Shown: positions 30,126 through 37,362, counted from the first letter of the stretch. The stretch: 64,000 bases of DNA from Oceanimonas sp. GK1 (GCF_000243075.1 NC_016745.1:3241001-3305000); one strand, 5' to 3'. The notes: generated from the sequence alone by a model not told the origin. Made by a program: numbers and translations.

Positions 30126-31172
30126 TTAACTATAGACGACGCTTTCTTCCGGCACCCTGGCCATGGCCGCTTCCACCACCTCGGGGCCGGCGCCGCGTTT
30201 GTGGGCATTTTCACTGAGATGACGACGCCAGGCCCGGGCCCCCGGCATGCCCTGGAAAATCCCCAGGGTGTGGCGGGTAATATTGCCCAGATAGGTGCCC
30301 TGCGTCAGCTCCCGCTCGATATAAGGCAACAGCTGGCGGATCACCTGGTGGCGGCTCGGCGCCTCATGCTCGTCATTAAACAGCTCGGCATCCACCCGGG
30401 CCAGCAGATACGGGTTCTGATACACCTCGCGCCCCAGCATAACGCCATCCAGATTCGCCAGATGAACCCTAGCCTCTTCCAGGGTCTTGATGCCGCCGTT
30501 CACAGCGATGGTCAGCCCGGGATAATCCCGCTTGAGCTGATAAACCCGGTCGTAATCGAGCGGCGGAATGTCCCGGTTTTCCTTCGGGCTCAGCCCCTGC
30601 AGCCAGGCCTTGCGGGCATGTACGATCAGCGCATCGACGCCGGCCTCGGCCACCTTGTCTACCAGGGTGCACAGAAATTCGTAGCTGTCCTGTTCGTCGA
30701 TACCGATGCGGGTTTTCACCGTTACCGGAATGGACACCGCCGCCTTCATGGCCGCCACGCCCTCGGCCACGGTGTGGGGATGGGCCATCAAGCAGGCGCC
30801 GAACAGACCGTTTTGCACCCGATCCGACGGGCAGCCCACGTTCAGGTTGATCTCGTCGTAGCCGCGCTGCTCCGCCAGCCGGGCACAGTGCGCCAGAGCC
30901 TGCGGGTCATTGCCTCCCAATTGCAACACCAGCGGGTGCTCTTCGTCGTTGTAGGCCAGATAATCGCCCTTGCCGTGAATAATGGCGCCGGTGGTGACCA
31001 TTTCGGTATACAACTGGGCGTGACGGCTCATCAGCCGGTGAAAATAACGGCAATGACGGTCGGTCCAGTCCAACATGGGGGCAACAGAAAACCTGCCAGA
31101 GCTGAAACCGCCAGCCGTAGCGGCTTCGCTCTGGTTTTTCCTTGTATTTGAATCTCTTACAATCTTAGTCAT
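30126..31172 (-). CDS. dusA: tRNA-dihydrouridine(20/20a) synthase with island-derived N-terminus
   Basis: 348-residue FMN enzyme that reduces U20/U20a of tRNA. The core is a clear Dus[32 protein letters not shown] and the catalytic-cysteine segment [20 protein letters not shown]. The first ~28 residues ([20 protein letters not shown]...) are not normal for DusA and are encoded by an integrated element whose junction lies within codons for SVAPM (31074-31085). The original start codon, MSHYPSARFSVAP, survives at 35523-35588 beyond the island. The enzyme is probably functional, expressed from an element-derived start and promoter. Confidence 0.94.
   Translation of the reverse strand: MTKIVRDSNTRKNQSEAATAGGFSSGRFSVAPMLDWTDRHCRYFHRLMSRHAQLYTEMVTTGAIIHGKGDYLAYNDEEHPLVLQLGGNDPQALAHCARLAEQRGYDEINLNVGCPSDRVQNGLFGACLMAHPHTVAEGVAAMKAAVSIPVTVKTRIGIDEQDSYEFLCTLVDKVAEAGVDALIVHARKAWLQGLSPKENRDIPPLDYDRVYQLKRDYPGLTIAVNGGIKTLEEARVHLANLDGVMLGREVYQNPYLLARVDAELFNDEHEAPSRHQVIRQLLPYIERELTQGTYLGNITRHTLGIFQGMPGARAWRRHLSENAHKRGAGPEVVEAAMARVPEESVVYS
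31074..31085. other. Attachment junction, dusA side
   Basis: CATGGGGGCAAC on the plus strand encodes VAPM of the current dusA on the minus strand. The same core with one fewer G is at 35548-35558. Similarity between the two junctions extends loosely to both sides ([11 protein letters not shown]), consistent with an attP that mimics the dusA 5' end. Confidence 0.75.
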
Positions 31173-31204
31173 TTGGCATTGGTCTCAGGCATTTTTCGGG
31201 CTGC

Positions 31205-31228
31205 GGTATCCCTTACAAATGGGATACC
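31205..31228. promoter_or_regulatory. Perfect inverted repeat upstream of the integrase remnant
   Basis: GGTATCCC-TTACAAAT-GGGATACC, two 8-bp arms with an 8-base spacer, 14 bp before the integrase start and 33 bp upstream of dusA. It could be an integrase arm-binding site or an autoregulatory operator. The core GGGATAC recurs twice close to the opposite island end (35422-35428 and, inverted, 35484-35490). Confidence 0.55.
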
Positions 31229-31241
31229 TGATGGAGGAAAC

Positions 31242-31418
31242 ATGGCCAGCTTTACAGTAGAGAAGCGCAAAATAGCGGCGGGCGTCATACGGTACCGCTG
31301 CATAGTGCGCGTCAAAAAAGATAAGGCGATAGTGTATCAGGAGTCCCGCACCTTCGGGAAATTGGCCAAGACCGGAACGCAGCCGGCGGCCAACCAGCGA
31401 CGAGCAAGCGGAAGCTGA
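31242..31418 (+). pseudogene. Truncated integrase (dusA-associated type), N-terminal remnant
   Basis: From the ATG at 31242, with GGAGG 4 bases upstream, the first ~45 codons (MASFTVEKRKIAAGVIRYRC, then IVRVKKDKAIVYQESRTFGK) look like the N-terminal arm-binding domain of tyrosine recombinases that insert at dusA. The reading frame then runs into an unrelated RQPAANQRRASGS-like tail and stops at 31418, 1 bp before the hicB stop. The core-binding and catalytic domains (R...HxxR...Y) are missing. The position, directly beside the dusA junction and pointing away from dusA, is where such an integrase is expected. Confidence 0.7.
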
Positions 31419-31865
31419 TCAGCTCGAAGTGCTGCGCTCTTCCAGCTCATGGCGACTGGCCACGGCCAGGAAGTGACTGCGGTCCCGGTATTGCCCCTTT
31501 GAGGCCTTCACCCGGGAGTCAATCAGCTGGATCAGGCCGTCCGGCAAGCTGACATTAATACGCTTGGGCTTGCCCATAAACTCGGTCAGATCCACATCCA
31601 GCAACAGCCAGCCGTCGCAGTGGCTGTAGTCCTCAAGCTGTCGATACTGGCGTGGGCCCATGTCCTTAATGTTGTCGACACTGACCCCATTGCTGACCAT
31701 TTCCTCTACCACCATGGCAATGGCCTCGGTGGCCATGGACTTCACCTGCTCTTCACTGTCGGCGGCACTGAAGCAGGCATAGTCATCATTACAGAGCGCA
31801 GGCACCACCAGGCCGAGCGCTTCCCCGTCGTGGGACGGATATTCAACACCGACTGAAAACAACAT
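31419..31865 (-). CDS. hicB: HicB-family antitoxin
   Basis: 148-residue antitoxin with an N-terminal HicB partial RNase-H-like fold (MLFSVGVEYPSHDGEALGLV ... DDYACFSAADSEEQV) and a C-terminal ribbon-helix-helix DNA-binding part (RINVSLPDGLIQLIDSRVKA). The start at 31865 has GGAGG 5 bases upstream; a longer frame to 31898 is not needed. It lies 45 bp after hicA on the same strand. It should neutralise HicA and repress the operon. Confidence 0.9.
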   Translation of the reverse strand: MLFSVGVEYPSHDGEALGLVVPALCNDDYACFSAADSEEQVKSMATEAIAMVVEEMVSNGVSVDNIKDMGPRQYRQLEDYSHCDGWLLLDVDLTEFMGKPKRINVSLPDGLIQLIDSRVKASKGQYRDRSHFLAVASRHELEERSTSS

Positions 31866-31910
31866 AAGCACCTCCGCTAAATTCTGTGTCAGACCCAAGG
31901 AGCGGGGGGA

Positions 31911-32093
31911 TCAAATCCCCGCCGCTTTCTTAATGGACTTGATGGTTCCGACCGGCAGCGATTTCTTCGGGTGCGGCACCGGGAAGGTTCTGCCCGTGAT
32001 GGGTGAGTACCAGATCTCGTGGCTCCCCTTGCCTTGCCGTTTAAGCTCGCAGCCGGCGGCCTTCAATTCCTTGATCAGGTCGCCTGACGTCAT
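31911..32093 (-). CDS. hicA: HicA-family mRNA interferase toxin
   Basis: 60-residue toxin of the double-stranded-RNA-binding fold type. The catalytic histidine lies in GKGSHEIW and the C-terminal PHPKKSLPVGTIKSIKKAAG is typical. AGGAGG is 4 bases upstream of the ATG. Complete and in the usual hicA-hicB order. Probably stabilises the island and may contribute to phage defence. Confidence 0.93.
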   Translation of the reverse strand: MTSGDLIKELKAAGCELKRQGKGSHEIWYSPITGRTFPVPHPKKSLPVGTIKSIKKAAGI

Positions 32094-32104
32094 AGAACCT
32101 CCTA

Positions 32105-32160
32105 ATCAAGTGCCATCAATATACACACCAATACACACAAAATCAAAATCAGGAGGCAGC
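32105..32160 (-). promoter_or_regulatory. hicAB promoter region with direct repeats
   Basis: On the minus strand the 5' flank of hicA holds GTGTGTATTGGTGTGTATAT, two GTGTGTAT repeats 10 bases apart, running into a TATATT-like -10. Such repeats just before the toxin start are good candidates for HicB binding. No footprint is known; this is read from sequence alone. Confidence 0.4.
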
Positions 32161-32472
32161 AAAGAAGGGGCCCACCATCTCTCTTCCAGCTCCTTGATGG
32201 GCATCTGTTGTATCAGGCAATCTGTAGGCATAGCAGTTGACTGGAAGTAGCAACTTCATCCCCACCATCTGGAAGACGCGGTGAAGATGAACCCACTGGC
32301 GGCGGCCGGGAAAGCAGAATTTCAACGGATGATCTTTTTTGAAGAAAAATGAAATTACGGCGGGGCAGCGCAGGATCCGGCAAGGATCGCAAAGCCCCGC
32401 CGGCTCTGCCTCTCCGGCCGTTTACGTGGGTGTATTTCACATTCCAATGTTTTATCTGGCCAACAATAAACA
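32161..32472. other. Island spacer without a convincing gene
   Basis: No ORF with protein-like composition is seen. The segment contains an interrupted inverted repeat GGCGGGGC (32359-32366) and GCCCCGCC (32394-32401). Short minus-strand open frames across it are proline/arginine-rich and lack supporting features. Confidence 0.4.
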
Positions 32473-32625
32473 TTGTATAAAGTGAGGCTGAGTGAGGTGT
32501 TCAGACTGATCAGCAGGCTGCCCCCGACAGAGCCGGAAGAGCTGGTGGAAAGGCTGAAGAAAGAGTTGCCGCCTGTTATGGAAGCCGAACCAAGCGGCCC
32601 CAGGATCGTCAGGCGGTCAACGTGA
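32473..32625 (+). CDS. Possible small ORF in the island
   Basis: An open frame of about 50 codons starting at TTG 32473 or GTG 32482 reads ...VRLSEVFRLISRLPPTEPEE, then LVERLKKELPPVMEAEPSGP and ends at TGA 32625. The amphipathic, glutamate/lysine-rich character is protein-like, but there is no clear Shine-Dalgarno or ATG start. It could be a complete small protein or the tail of a lost gene. No family recognised. Confidence 0.3.
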   Translation: MYKVRLSEVFRLISRLPPTEPEELVERLKKELPPVMEAEPSGPRIVRRST

Positions 32626-32637
32626 CTATTCTTCACT

Positions 32638-32659
32638 GTGGCGGCTGGCCAGCCGCCAC
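32638..32659. terminator. Perfect 22-bp palindrome between small ORF and KAP gene
   Basis: GTGGCGGCTGG-CCAGCCGCCAC has 11-bp arms with no loop bases. It lies between the 3' ends of the small plus-strand ORF and the minus-strand KAP NTPase gene. No long T-tract, so termination is inferred from position only. Confidence 0.45.
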
Positions 32660-32691
32660 TTTCAAACAAATATCATTACGACATCCGCGGT

Positions 32692-34839
32692 TTAGTCGCC
32701 CCCGAAATCACCAGGTCGCCAACCACCTAGATACTTCTCTGCAAGCTCGAGATACATAAGTTCACCTTTGGGGCAAACCGGCCTGAGCTGCGCTATGCGT
32801 TCGCCCAACTCTCTTTCTCCACCGCATATTTCGACTAACACATCCCACGCTAGCCGGGGAGACCGCCGTACCGCACGGGTTCCCATCTGTTGGCTCAGAG
32901 CGTAGCTATGAGCTGAACGCAATAGTCGAAGTACTATTGCTGGAGAGTCAGGAACCACAAGAAGAGCTTCATTAGAGCTCGCATCCCGTTTCGCATTCAT
33001 CAGAACCCGAAGTAGATCTTGCTCTTTAGTCAAGGTTGATGGTGCAGCAGCTCGAACTTCGGCCCGCCATTCCGCTTCTAGCTGGCGAGCGGCCTCCTCA
33101 CTTACAAGCTCATGCCCAGCATTCTCGCGGTATCCCACTATCGTAATGAGTTTATTCTTCGCCGATAAAGTGTTGAGTTCCGGCAAAATCCTCCGAACGG
33201 CCTCTTCAACTTTATCAGGAGTTTTTATAGTCCGCACTAACCGATAGACCACCCGCCCGACAACCATTGCTGAGCCAAACTCAAACATACCTCGCTCCCT
33301 TTCTGGCAGGTCAGGGAGAAGGTTAAGCAAAGCTACGCTTCCAGGAATAACGTGTTCTGGTTCAAATTCGTCCTCGTAAACCTCCAGAGACGAAATAACA
33401 TCCTCCCACATCTCCGGCTCGATAAGACGAAAATAATCCTCTAGGGCCTTTCTGTTTAGCATCCGGGCCCAAACTTCTTCGGCATGCGTGAAGGCCTGAA
33501 GCCCTTCCCCAAGCACTCTCTCCAGGTAAAACCTAAGCACATCCTCATGCGCCACTCGCCGTTCTCGAAGCCATCTATGCGCCGACTGCGGTACGTAACA
33601 TGAGCCGCCTATATGACTTAGAGCAGCGGGAAAGAGACGTTCTATTACGTCTCGTACAACAGGAGCGTGCGCACCAGCCGAATCAATGAGTTGTTCAATC
33701 TGCTGTTTTAGGTACGGCGAGTCATCGCTACCACTGCTAGAAAAATTACTAGTCTGGGTTAAACCATCAATGGATATATGCAGCCTTCGAAACACATCAG
33801 GCAGGAAAACCCGTACGGCTTCCAAAGCAAGTACATCTACCAAAGCAACTTGGCCACCCAATCCTGTAACAGTACCATGAACAGAAGCTGCGTAACGCCG
33901 AACGTCGCGCATGTTCCGTACCAAGGGGCGAATCACTTCCATGAACACATCGGGCCAAGAGTCCTCATCGAACGTTCCCTTCTGATCCACCTGCGAGAGA
34001 GCGTCATCAATCGCCTTGAGAGTTTGATGAATTAGGGCCTTGGGTGGCACCTCCGGGAGATCGATCCCCACCTGAAGAATCTTCTCAAGATAATCACGGC
34101 CGGGAATGCCCTGCTCGGCGAGGGCTTCTTCAACGCGCGCACGGTCAAAAGCCACCACATATATAATGTTTGGAAAGTTCGCTGTCAGTCTCACCAGCTT
34201 GAATATATCCCGTATTTCTCCAGTGGTGAGTCGGTCGATATCATCAAGCACAACGATAAGAGGCTTACTCAAGCCTCGAAGAGCTTTTTCAACTTTAGCC
34301 CTCCGGCTACCAACACCTTCCCTGCGATGCTGAAGCATTTTGGAAATTAGGCTTGTTGCTGCTCGCCCTCTCTCTATCCAGGGGCCTACCAATGGCAACC
34401 ATCCCATGCCGGCGAATGCTTCTCCGTATTCCTCCAAGCCTTTGCCAACCTCAGACAGCTCTGGGGTAAGTCGAAGCTGCGCTGATATCTCAACGAAAAA
34501 GGAGTCAACCAACTGCTCAGTCCCGCTAAACATCCAAGGGTTGAAATTAAGTACAGCAATTCCCGAATCATCCAGATACGTACGAGCAATGTTTACAAAT
34601 GAAGTCTTGCCAGAACCCCAGGGCCCTAAAACCCCCACAACCACGCCCTCACTCACATCCAAGGAAAGAAGCTGGCTCGCGAAATTCTTGGCAACTTTCG
34701 CCCTCCCTAATGCGTCATCTACTGGGTCTTGAATAGGATTGTCCGCAGTCGCGCCTACCTTTTTTACCTCACGGCGTGCAACCTGGTTGACATCAACTTT
34801 TCTTTTGGAACGTCGAAAAATGCTAAGTATTCGCTTCAA
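32692..34839 (-). CDS. KAP-family P-loop NTPase
   Basis: 715-residue protein. The KAP NTPase domain occupies the first ~350 residues: Walker A GPWGSGKTS (72-80), the KAP signature FNPWMFSG (99-106) and Walker B LIVVLDDIDRL (194-204), then an arginine-finger-like IIYVVAFDRARVEEAL. The remaining ~350 residues are helical and not recognised. KAP NTPases were named after Kidins220/ARMS and the F-plasmid phage-exclusion protein PifA. No strong membrane segments are seen, unlike many KAP proteins. It starts with TTG at 34839; GGAGG lies about 10 bases upstream and no suitable ATG follows nearby. GC content is lower than in the flanks. A role in phage defence is inferred from family and context. Confidence 0.85.
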   Translation of the reverse strand: MKRILSIFRRSKRKVDVNQVARREVKKVGATADNPIQDPVDDALGRAKVAKNFASQLLSLDVSEGVVVGVLGPWGSGKTSFVNIARTYLDDSGIAVLNFNPWMFSGTEQLVDSFFVEISAQLRLTPELSEVGKGLEEYGEAFAGMGWLPLVGPWIERGRAATSLISKMLQHRREGVGSRRAKVEKALRGLSKPLIVVLDDIDRLTTGEIRDIFKLVRLTANFPNIIYVVAFDRARVEEALAEQGIPGRDYLEKILQVGIDLPEVPPKALIHQTLKAIDDALSQVDQKGTFDEDSWPDVFMEVIRPLVRNMRDVRRYAASVHGTVTGLGGQVALVDVLALEAVRVFLPDVFRRLHISIDGLTQTSNFSSSGSDDSPYLKQQIEQLIDSAGAHAPVVRDVIERLFPAALSHIGGSCYVPQSAHRWLRERRVAHEDVLRFYLERVLGEGLQAFTHAEEVWARMLNRKALEDYFRLIEPEMWEDVISSLEVYEDEFEPEHVIPGSVALLNLLPDLPERERGMFEFGSAMVVGRVVYRLVRTIKTPDKVEEAVRRILPELNTLSAKNKLITIVGYRENAGHELVSEEAARQLEAEWRAEVRAAAPSTLTKEQDLLRVLMNAKRDASSNEALLVVPDSPAIVLRLLRSAHSYALSQQMGTRAVRRSPRLAWDVLVEICGGERELGERIAQLRPVCPKGELMYLELAEKYLGGWRPGDFGGD

Positions 34840-35201
34840 TTGTTATTAGCCTCCACCCAATAATTTTAATACCTGCGTGCACATATATTCTTGCACGAAC
34901 TCTTAAAAATTAAGAATGCGATTGAATTTAACTTTTTCATTAAAGGTAAATACTTAACTGGAAATTCTTGGCGACCTTGCCTCTCCTCGTCCCTGTGAAG
35001 ATGATCTCCGCCAGTCGAATGGAATCGTATGAAACCGCTTCATTATGACGTTACAAGCCGCCGAATGGAAGAATAGCCCAAGAGCCTGGCCGCAACTGAG
35101 CCCGCCTGGCGTTAATGCGTTTGGAACACCGAATTATGAGGGGGCTCCTCCAGCACGACGTGATATCGCCAGCTACCAAGCCCTAGGTTAAATATGACGG
35201 T

Positions 35202-35239
35202 CCAGGGCTTTGCCCTGGCGGGTATGGGCGGAGCCCATA
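35202..35239. repeat. Twin tight hairpins in the island
   Basis: CCAGGGC-TTT-GCCCTGG (35202-35218) and TATGGGC-GGA-GCCCATA (35223-35239): two perfect 7-bp stems with 3-base loops separated by 4 bases. Function unknown; tandem hairpins of this kind occur in origins, attachment sites and single-strand recombination substrates. Confidence 0.5.
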
Positions 35240-35421
35240 AAGACCCAGCGAAACGGCAGGCCAGGATAAATCCGCTACGCGATCACTGATTCATCAAGCG
35301 ATAGAAAGCTTTCCTACGCCCTGTCAAACCGAGTTTTTGCCAACAGGCGTCAAGTCGCTTGAGCTTGATGCAGGCAGATCAAAAGTCCGCTTAGCTTGCT
35401 GCAGGGAATCTGGGAACGGGT

Positions 35422-35490
35422 GGGATACTGGGTAGTAGCAGGGGACAGAAAGTACGTTTAATCAGATCCTCGGTGATCCATAAGTATCCC
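35422..35490. promoter_or_regulatory. Candidate integrase arm-type sites near the zur-side junction
   Basis: GGGATAC at 35422-35428 and its inverse GTATCCC at 35484-35490 match the core of the perfect inverted repeat at 31205-31228 next to the integrase start. They lie 58-126 bp from the junction core. Pairs of short sites flanking both ends are what an integrase N-terminal domain would bind. Confidence 0.4.
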
Positions 35491-35522
35491 AAGGAATTAA
35501 CCAGTCCAATAAAAACAAAGGC

Positions 35523-35588
35523 TTATTTAAAAGTCAGCCCCATCGAGCATGGGGCAACGGAGAAACGGGCGCTGGGATAATGGCTCAT
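35523..35588 (-). pseudogene. dusA: Displaced original 5' end of dusA
   Basis: The ATG at 35588 reads MSHYPSARFSVAP, a normal DusA N-terminus, then goes out of frame after one missing C in the CCC proline codon and stops at TAA (35523-35525). The core FSVAP matches the current dusA (FSVAPMLDW) 4.5 kb away. This is the original start of dusA, cut off by the island. It now makes at most a 21-residue peptide. Confidence 0.82.
35548..35558. other. Attachment junction, zur side
   Basis: CATGGGGCAAC, the partner of 31074-31085 with one G fewer. To its left the island sequence still imitates dusA (ATG CTC GAT GGG GCT GAC, compared with ATG TTG GAC TGG ACC GAC in the gene). Confidence 0.7.
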
Positions 35589-35621
35589 GGGCGTGATGAC
35601 TTTTTGAACAACGGGGCGCGC

Positions 35622-35650
35622 ATTATACCCAAGCATGCTCACAGACCCAA
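35622..35650 (-). promoter_or_regulatory. Original dusA promoter, now reading into the island
   Basis: On the minus strand TTGGGT, 17 bases, then a perfect TATAAT. The -10 lies 34 bp upstream of the displaced dusA ATG at 35588. After integration it fires toward the KAP NTPase gene about 780 bp downstream on the same strand. Confidence 0.65.
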
Positions 35651-35720
35651 CCCTGAAGGCAGGAAGGGGCCGCCGGCTGTGTTAATATGCGCCCAGAAGC
35701 CCTAGCGATGAGCCTGATTT

Positions 35721-36170
35721 ATGTCCATAACACAACAACTTAAACGTGCCGAGCAGCTGTGCGAACAGCGCGGAGTGCGTTTTACGCCCACCCGCCGTCA
35801 TGTGTTCGCCCTGATGGCCGAACACAAGGGGGCGGTCAGTGCCTACGAGTTGCTGGATCAGCTCAAGGAGCTGGAGCCCAGCGCCAAGCCACCCACGGTA
35901 TACCGGGCGCTGGACTTTTTGCTGGCCCAGGGCTTTGTGCACAAGGTGGAGTCGCTCAATGCCTTTCTGTTCTGCGATCACTTTGCCGAGCACCACCCCA
36001 TGCAACTGTTGATCTGCACCCAGTGCGGCGAGGTCATCGAGCTGCACGACGAGGCCATCAACCGCGCCTTTGAGCACCAGGCCGAGCTGCACGGCTTTGC
36101 CATTACCAGTCAGTCCATTGAAGCCCACGGCCGGTGCCGCCGCTGCCGGGGCGAAAGTGCCGGCAGCTGA
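35721..36170 (+). CDS. zur: Zinc uptake regulator Zur (Fur family)
   Basis: 149-residue metal-dependent repressor. The segment PPTVYRALDFLLAQGFVHKV is nearly identical to E. coli Zur and sets it apart from Fur. Zinc-site cysteines are visible in CTQCGE and CRRCRG, and histidines in HFAEHHPM. It should repress zinc importers when zinc is ample. In E. coli zur and dusA are near neighbours; here the island separates them. The 5' spacer also contains the old divergent dusA promoter. Confidence 0.93.
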   Translation: MSITQQLKRAEQLCEQRGVRFTPTRRHVFALMAEHKGAVSAYELLDQLKELEPSAKPPTVYRALDFLLAQGFVHKVESLNAFLFCDHFAEHHPMQLLICTQCGEVIELHDEAINRAFEHQAELHGFAITSQSIEAHGRCRRCRGESAGS

Positions 36171-36207
36171 TATGCTTGTATCACCGCCACACCACAGGGA
36201 CGAGACC

Positions 36208-36414
36208 ATGGGCGCACTGATCAAACTGCTGCTGCTACTGCTGGTTGCCTTTTTCCTGGCCAGCGAGGTCACTCTCAGTACCTCCCTTTATCGTTATGAA
36301 GACAACGAAATCGAGCTGACCTTTCCGGTCTGGCAAACCGACAAGCCCTGGTATTACCTCAAGTGGAACCCAGCCGAGGGGGAGTTCGAGCAGCGTGTTA
36401 GCCTGAAACAGTGA
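36208..36414 (+). CDS. Small membrane-anchored protein of unknown function
   Basis: 68-residue protein with an N-terminal hydrophobic helix (ALIKLLLLLLVAFFLAS) and a short tail rich in aromatics (WQTDKPWYYLKWNPAEG). It could be a signal-anchored periplasmic peptide. AGGGA lies 8 bases upstream of the ATG. It follows zur by 37 bp on the same strand. No family recognised. Confidence 0.6.
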   Translation: MGALIKLLLLLLVAFFLASEVTLSTSLYRYEDNEIELTFPVWQTDKPWYYLKWNPAEGEFEQRVSLKQ

Positions 36415-36478
36415 CGCAGCTCAGTGCCGTGTAACATCACCATGCTAGTATGCCGGCTTTTACTTCCGGAATACGATC

Positions 36479-37357
36479 ATGGCCGAACCCCTGCTTAACC
36501 TGTTGCTGCCACTGATGCTGGCGCTGATGACCCTGATCATGGGCATGACCCTGGAAGCCGGCCATTTTACGCACTTGCTGCGCCGCCCCCGCCCGCTGCT
36601 GCTGGGGCTGGCCCTGCAATGGCTGCTGTTGCCGTTGCTGGCCTGGGGGCTGATCTTCCTGCTGGCACTGCCGCCACTGGTGGCCGCCGCCCTGGTGCTG
36701 ATTGCCGCCGCGCCCGGGGGCGCCACCTCCAACCTGTTCAGTTTTCTGGCCAACGGCGACACCGCCCTGTCGGTCAGTCTCACCGCCCTGGTGGGCCTGC
36801 TGGCGCCCTTGTGGATGCCGGTGGCAGTGATGCTGCAACTGGGCTGGCTGGGCCAGCAGGATGCCAGCCTGGCCCTGCCGCTGGGGCCGGCCATGGCACA
36901 ACTGGCATTGATCTGCATTGTGCCGGTGATACTCGGTATGCTGATACGCCAGTGCAGGCCGGGCTGGGTGGAGCGACACCAGCCACGGCTGAAAAAAACC
37001 GTGAGCCTGACGTTTTTGCTGTTGCTCATCGTGCTGGTGGCGCGCCATCGTGAACAGCTGCCGTCCCTGCTCAGTCTGGCGGCGCTGGCCATGCTGCTGC
37101 TGTGCACCTCGGCCCTGGCGGCCGGCTATGGGCTGGCACGCCTGGCACGCTGTGCCCAGCCAAGTTGTCGCAGCCTGGCCTTTGAAACCGGCATTCAGAA
37201 CGCCGCCATCGCCATTGTGGTGGCCTATACCCAGCTCAACTCCGGCGAGCTGGCCCTGATGGCCCTGCTGTATGGAATTGTGATGAACATTCCGGCCCTG
37301 CTGCTGCTGGGCTGGTTTCGCCGCCGGCAAACGGCAGCGCGCAGCGCAATGGCGTGA
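36479..37357 (+). CDS. Bile acid:sodium symporter (BASS) family transporter
   Basis: 292-residue integral membrane protein with 8-10 hydrophobic helices. Features of the BASS/SBF family are PLMLALMTLIMGMTL at the start, the discontinuous-helix segment IAAAPGGATSNLFSFLANGD, and the second repeat ALAFETGIQNAAIAIVVA-like region (SLAFETGIQNAAIAI). Substrate unknown; an organic anion driven by sodium is the family norm. Ends at a strong terminator. Confidence 0.88.
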   Translation: MAEPLLNLLLPLMLALMTLIMGMTLEAGHFTHLLRRPRPLLLGLALQWLLLPLLAWGLIFLLALPPLVAAALVLIAAAPGGATSNLFSFLANGDTALSVSLTALVGLLAPLWMPVAVMLQLGWLGQQDASLALPLGPAMAQLALICIVPVILGMLIRQCRPGWVERHQPRLKKTVSLTFLLLLIVLVARHREQLPSLLSLAALAMLLLCTSALAAGYGLARLARCAQPSCRSLAFETGIQNAAIAIVVAYTQLNSGELALMALLYGIVMNIPALLLLGWFRRRQTAARSAMA

Positions 37358-37362
37358 GACGT

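Larger units (their letters stand above)
34840..35522. other. Non-coding end of the island
   Basis: About 680 bp with no protein-like ORF. The first ~120 bp are AT-rich and probably hold the promoter of the KAP gene. Visible structures are two adjacent hairpins at 35202-35239 and two GGGATAC-type heptamers at 35422-35428 and 35484-35490 near the junction. The rest may be decayed cargo. Confidence 0.5.
31074..35558. mobile_element. Small genomic island integrated in the 5' end of dusA
   Basis: About 4.5 kb lying between the present dusA start region and the displaced old one. Both junctions share CATGGGG(G)CAAC (31074-31085 and 35548-35558). Cargo: a truncated integrase, hicAB, a possible small ORF and a KAP-family NTPase, plus about 700 bp with no evident gene. 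In relatives such as E. coli, zur and dusA are near neighbours, which agrees with an insertion between them. Integrases targeting the dusA 5' end are an established family. The cargo is visibly less GC-rich than the flanks. With the integrase broken, excision is unlikely without help. Confidence 0.85.

Noticed and set aside
31173-31241. Upstream extension of the integrase remnant frame
   Set aside because: The GGAGG and ATG at 31242 match the integrase N-terminus; the upstream part crosses the perfect inverted repeat and overlaps the dusA leader.
31620-32250. Plus-strand open frames across hicB and hicA
   Set aside because: They are antisense to clear hicA/hicB genes with good ribosome sites and known family motifs.
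32213-32669. Two minus-strand open frames (86 and 104 codons) in the island spacer
   Set aside because: Ser/Arg/Pro-rich composition, no Shine-Dalgarno, and they overlap a more protein-like plus-strand frame and a palindrome.
35721-36170. Calling this Fur-family gene fur
   Set aside because: The PPTVYRALDFLLAQGFVHKVES segment is specific to Zur and the zur-dusA neighbourhood supports Zur.
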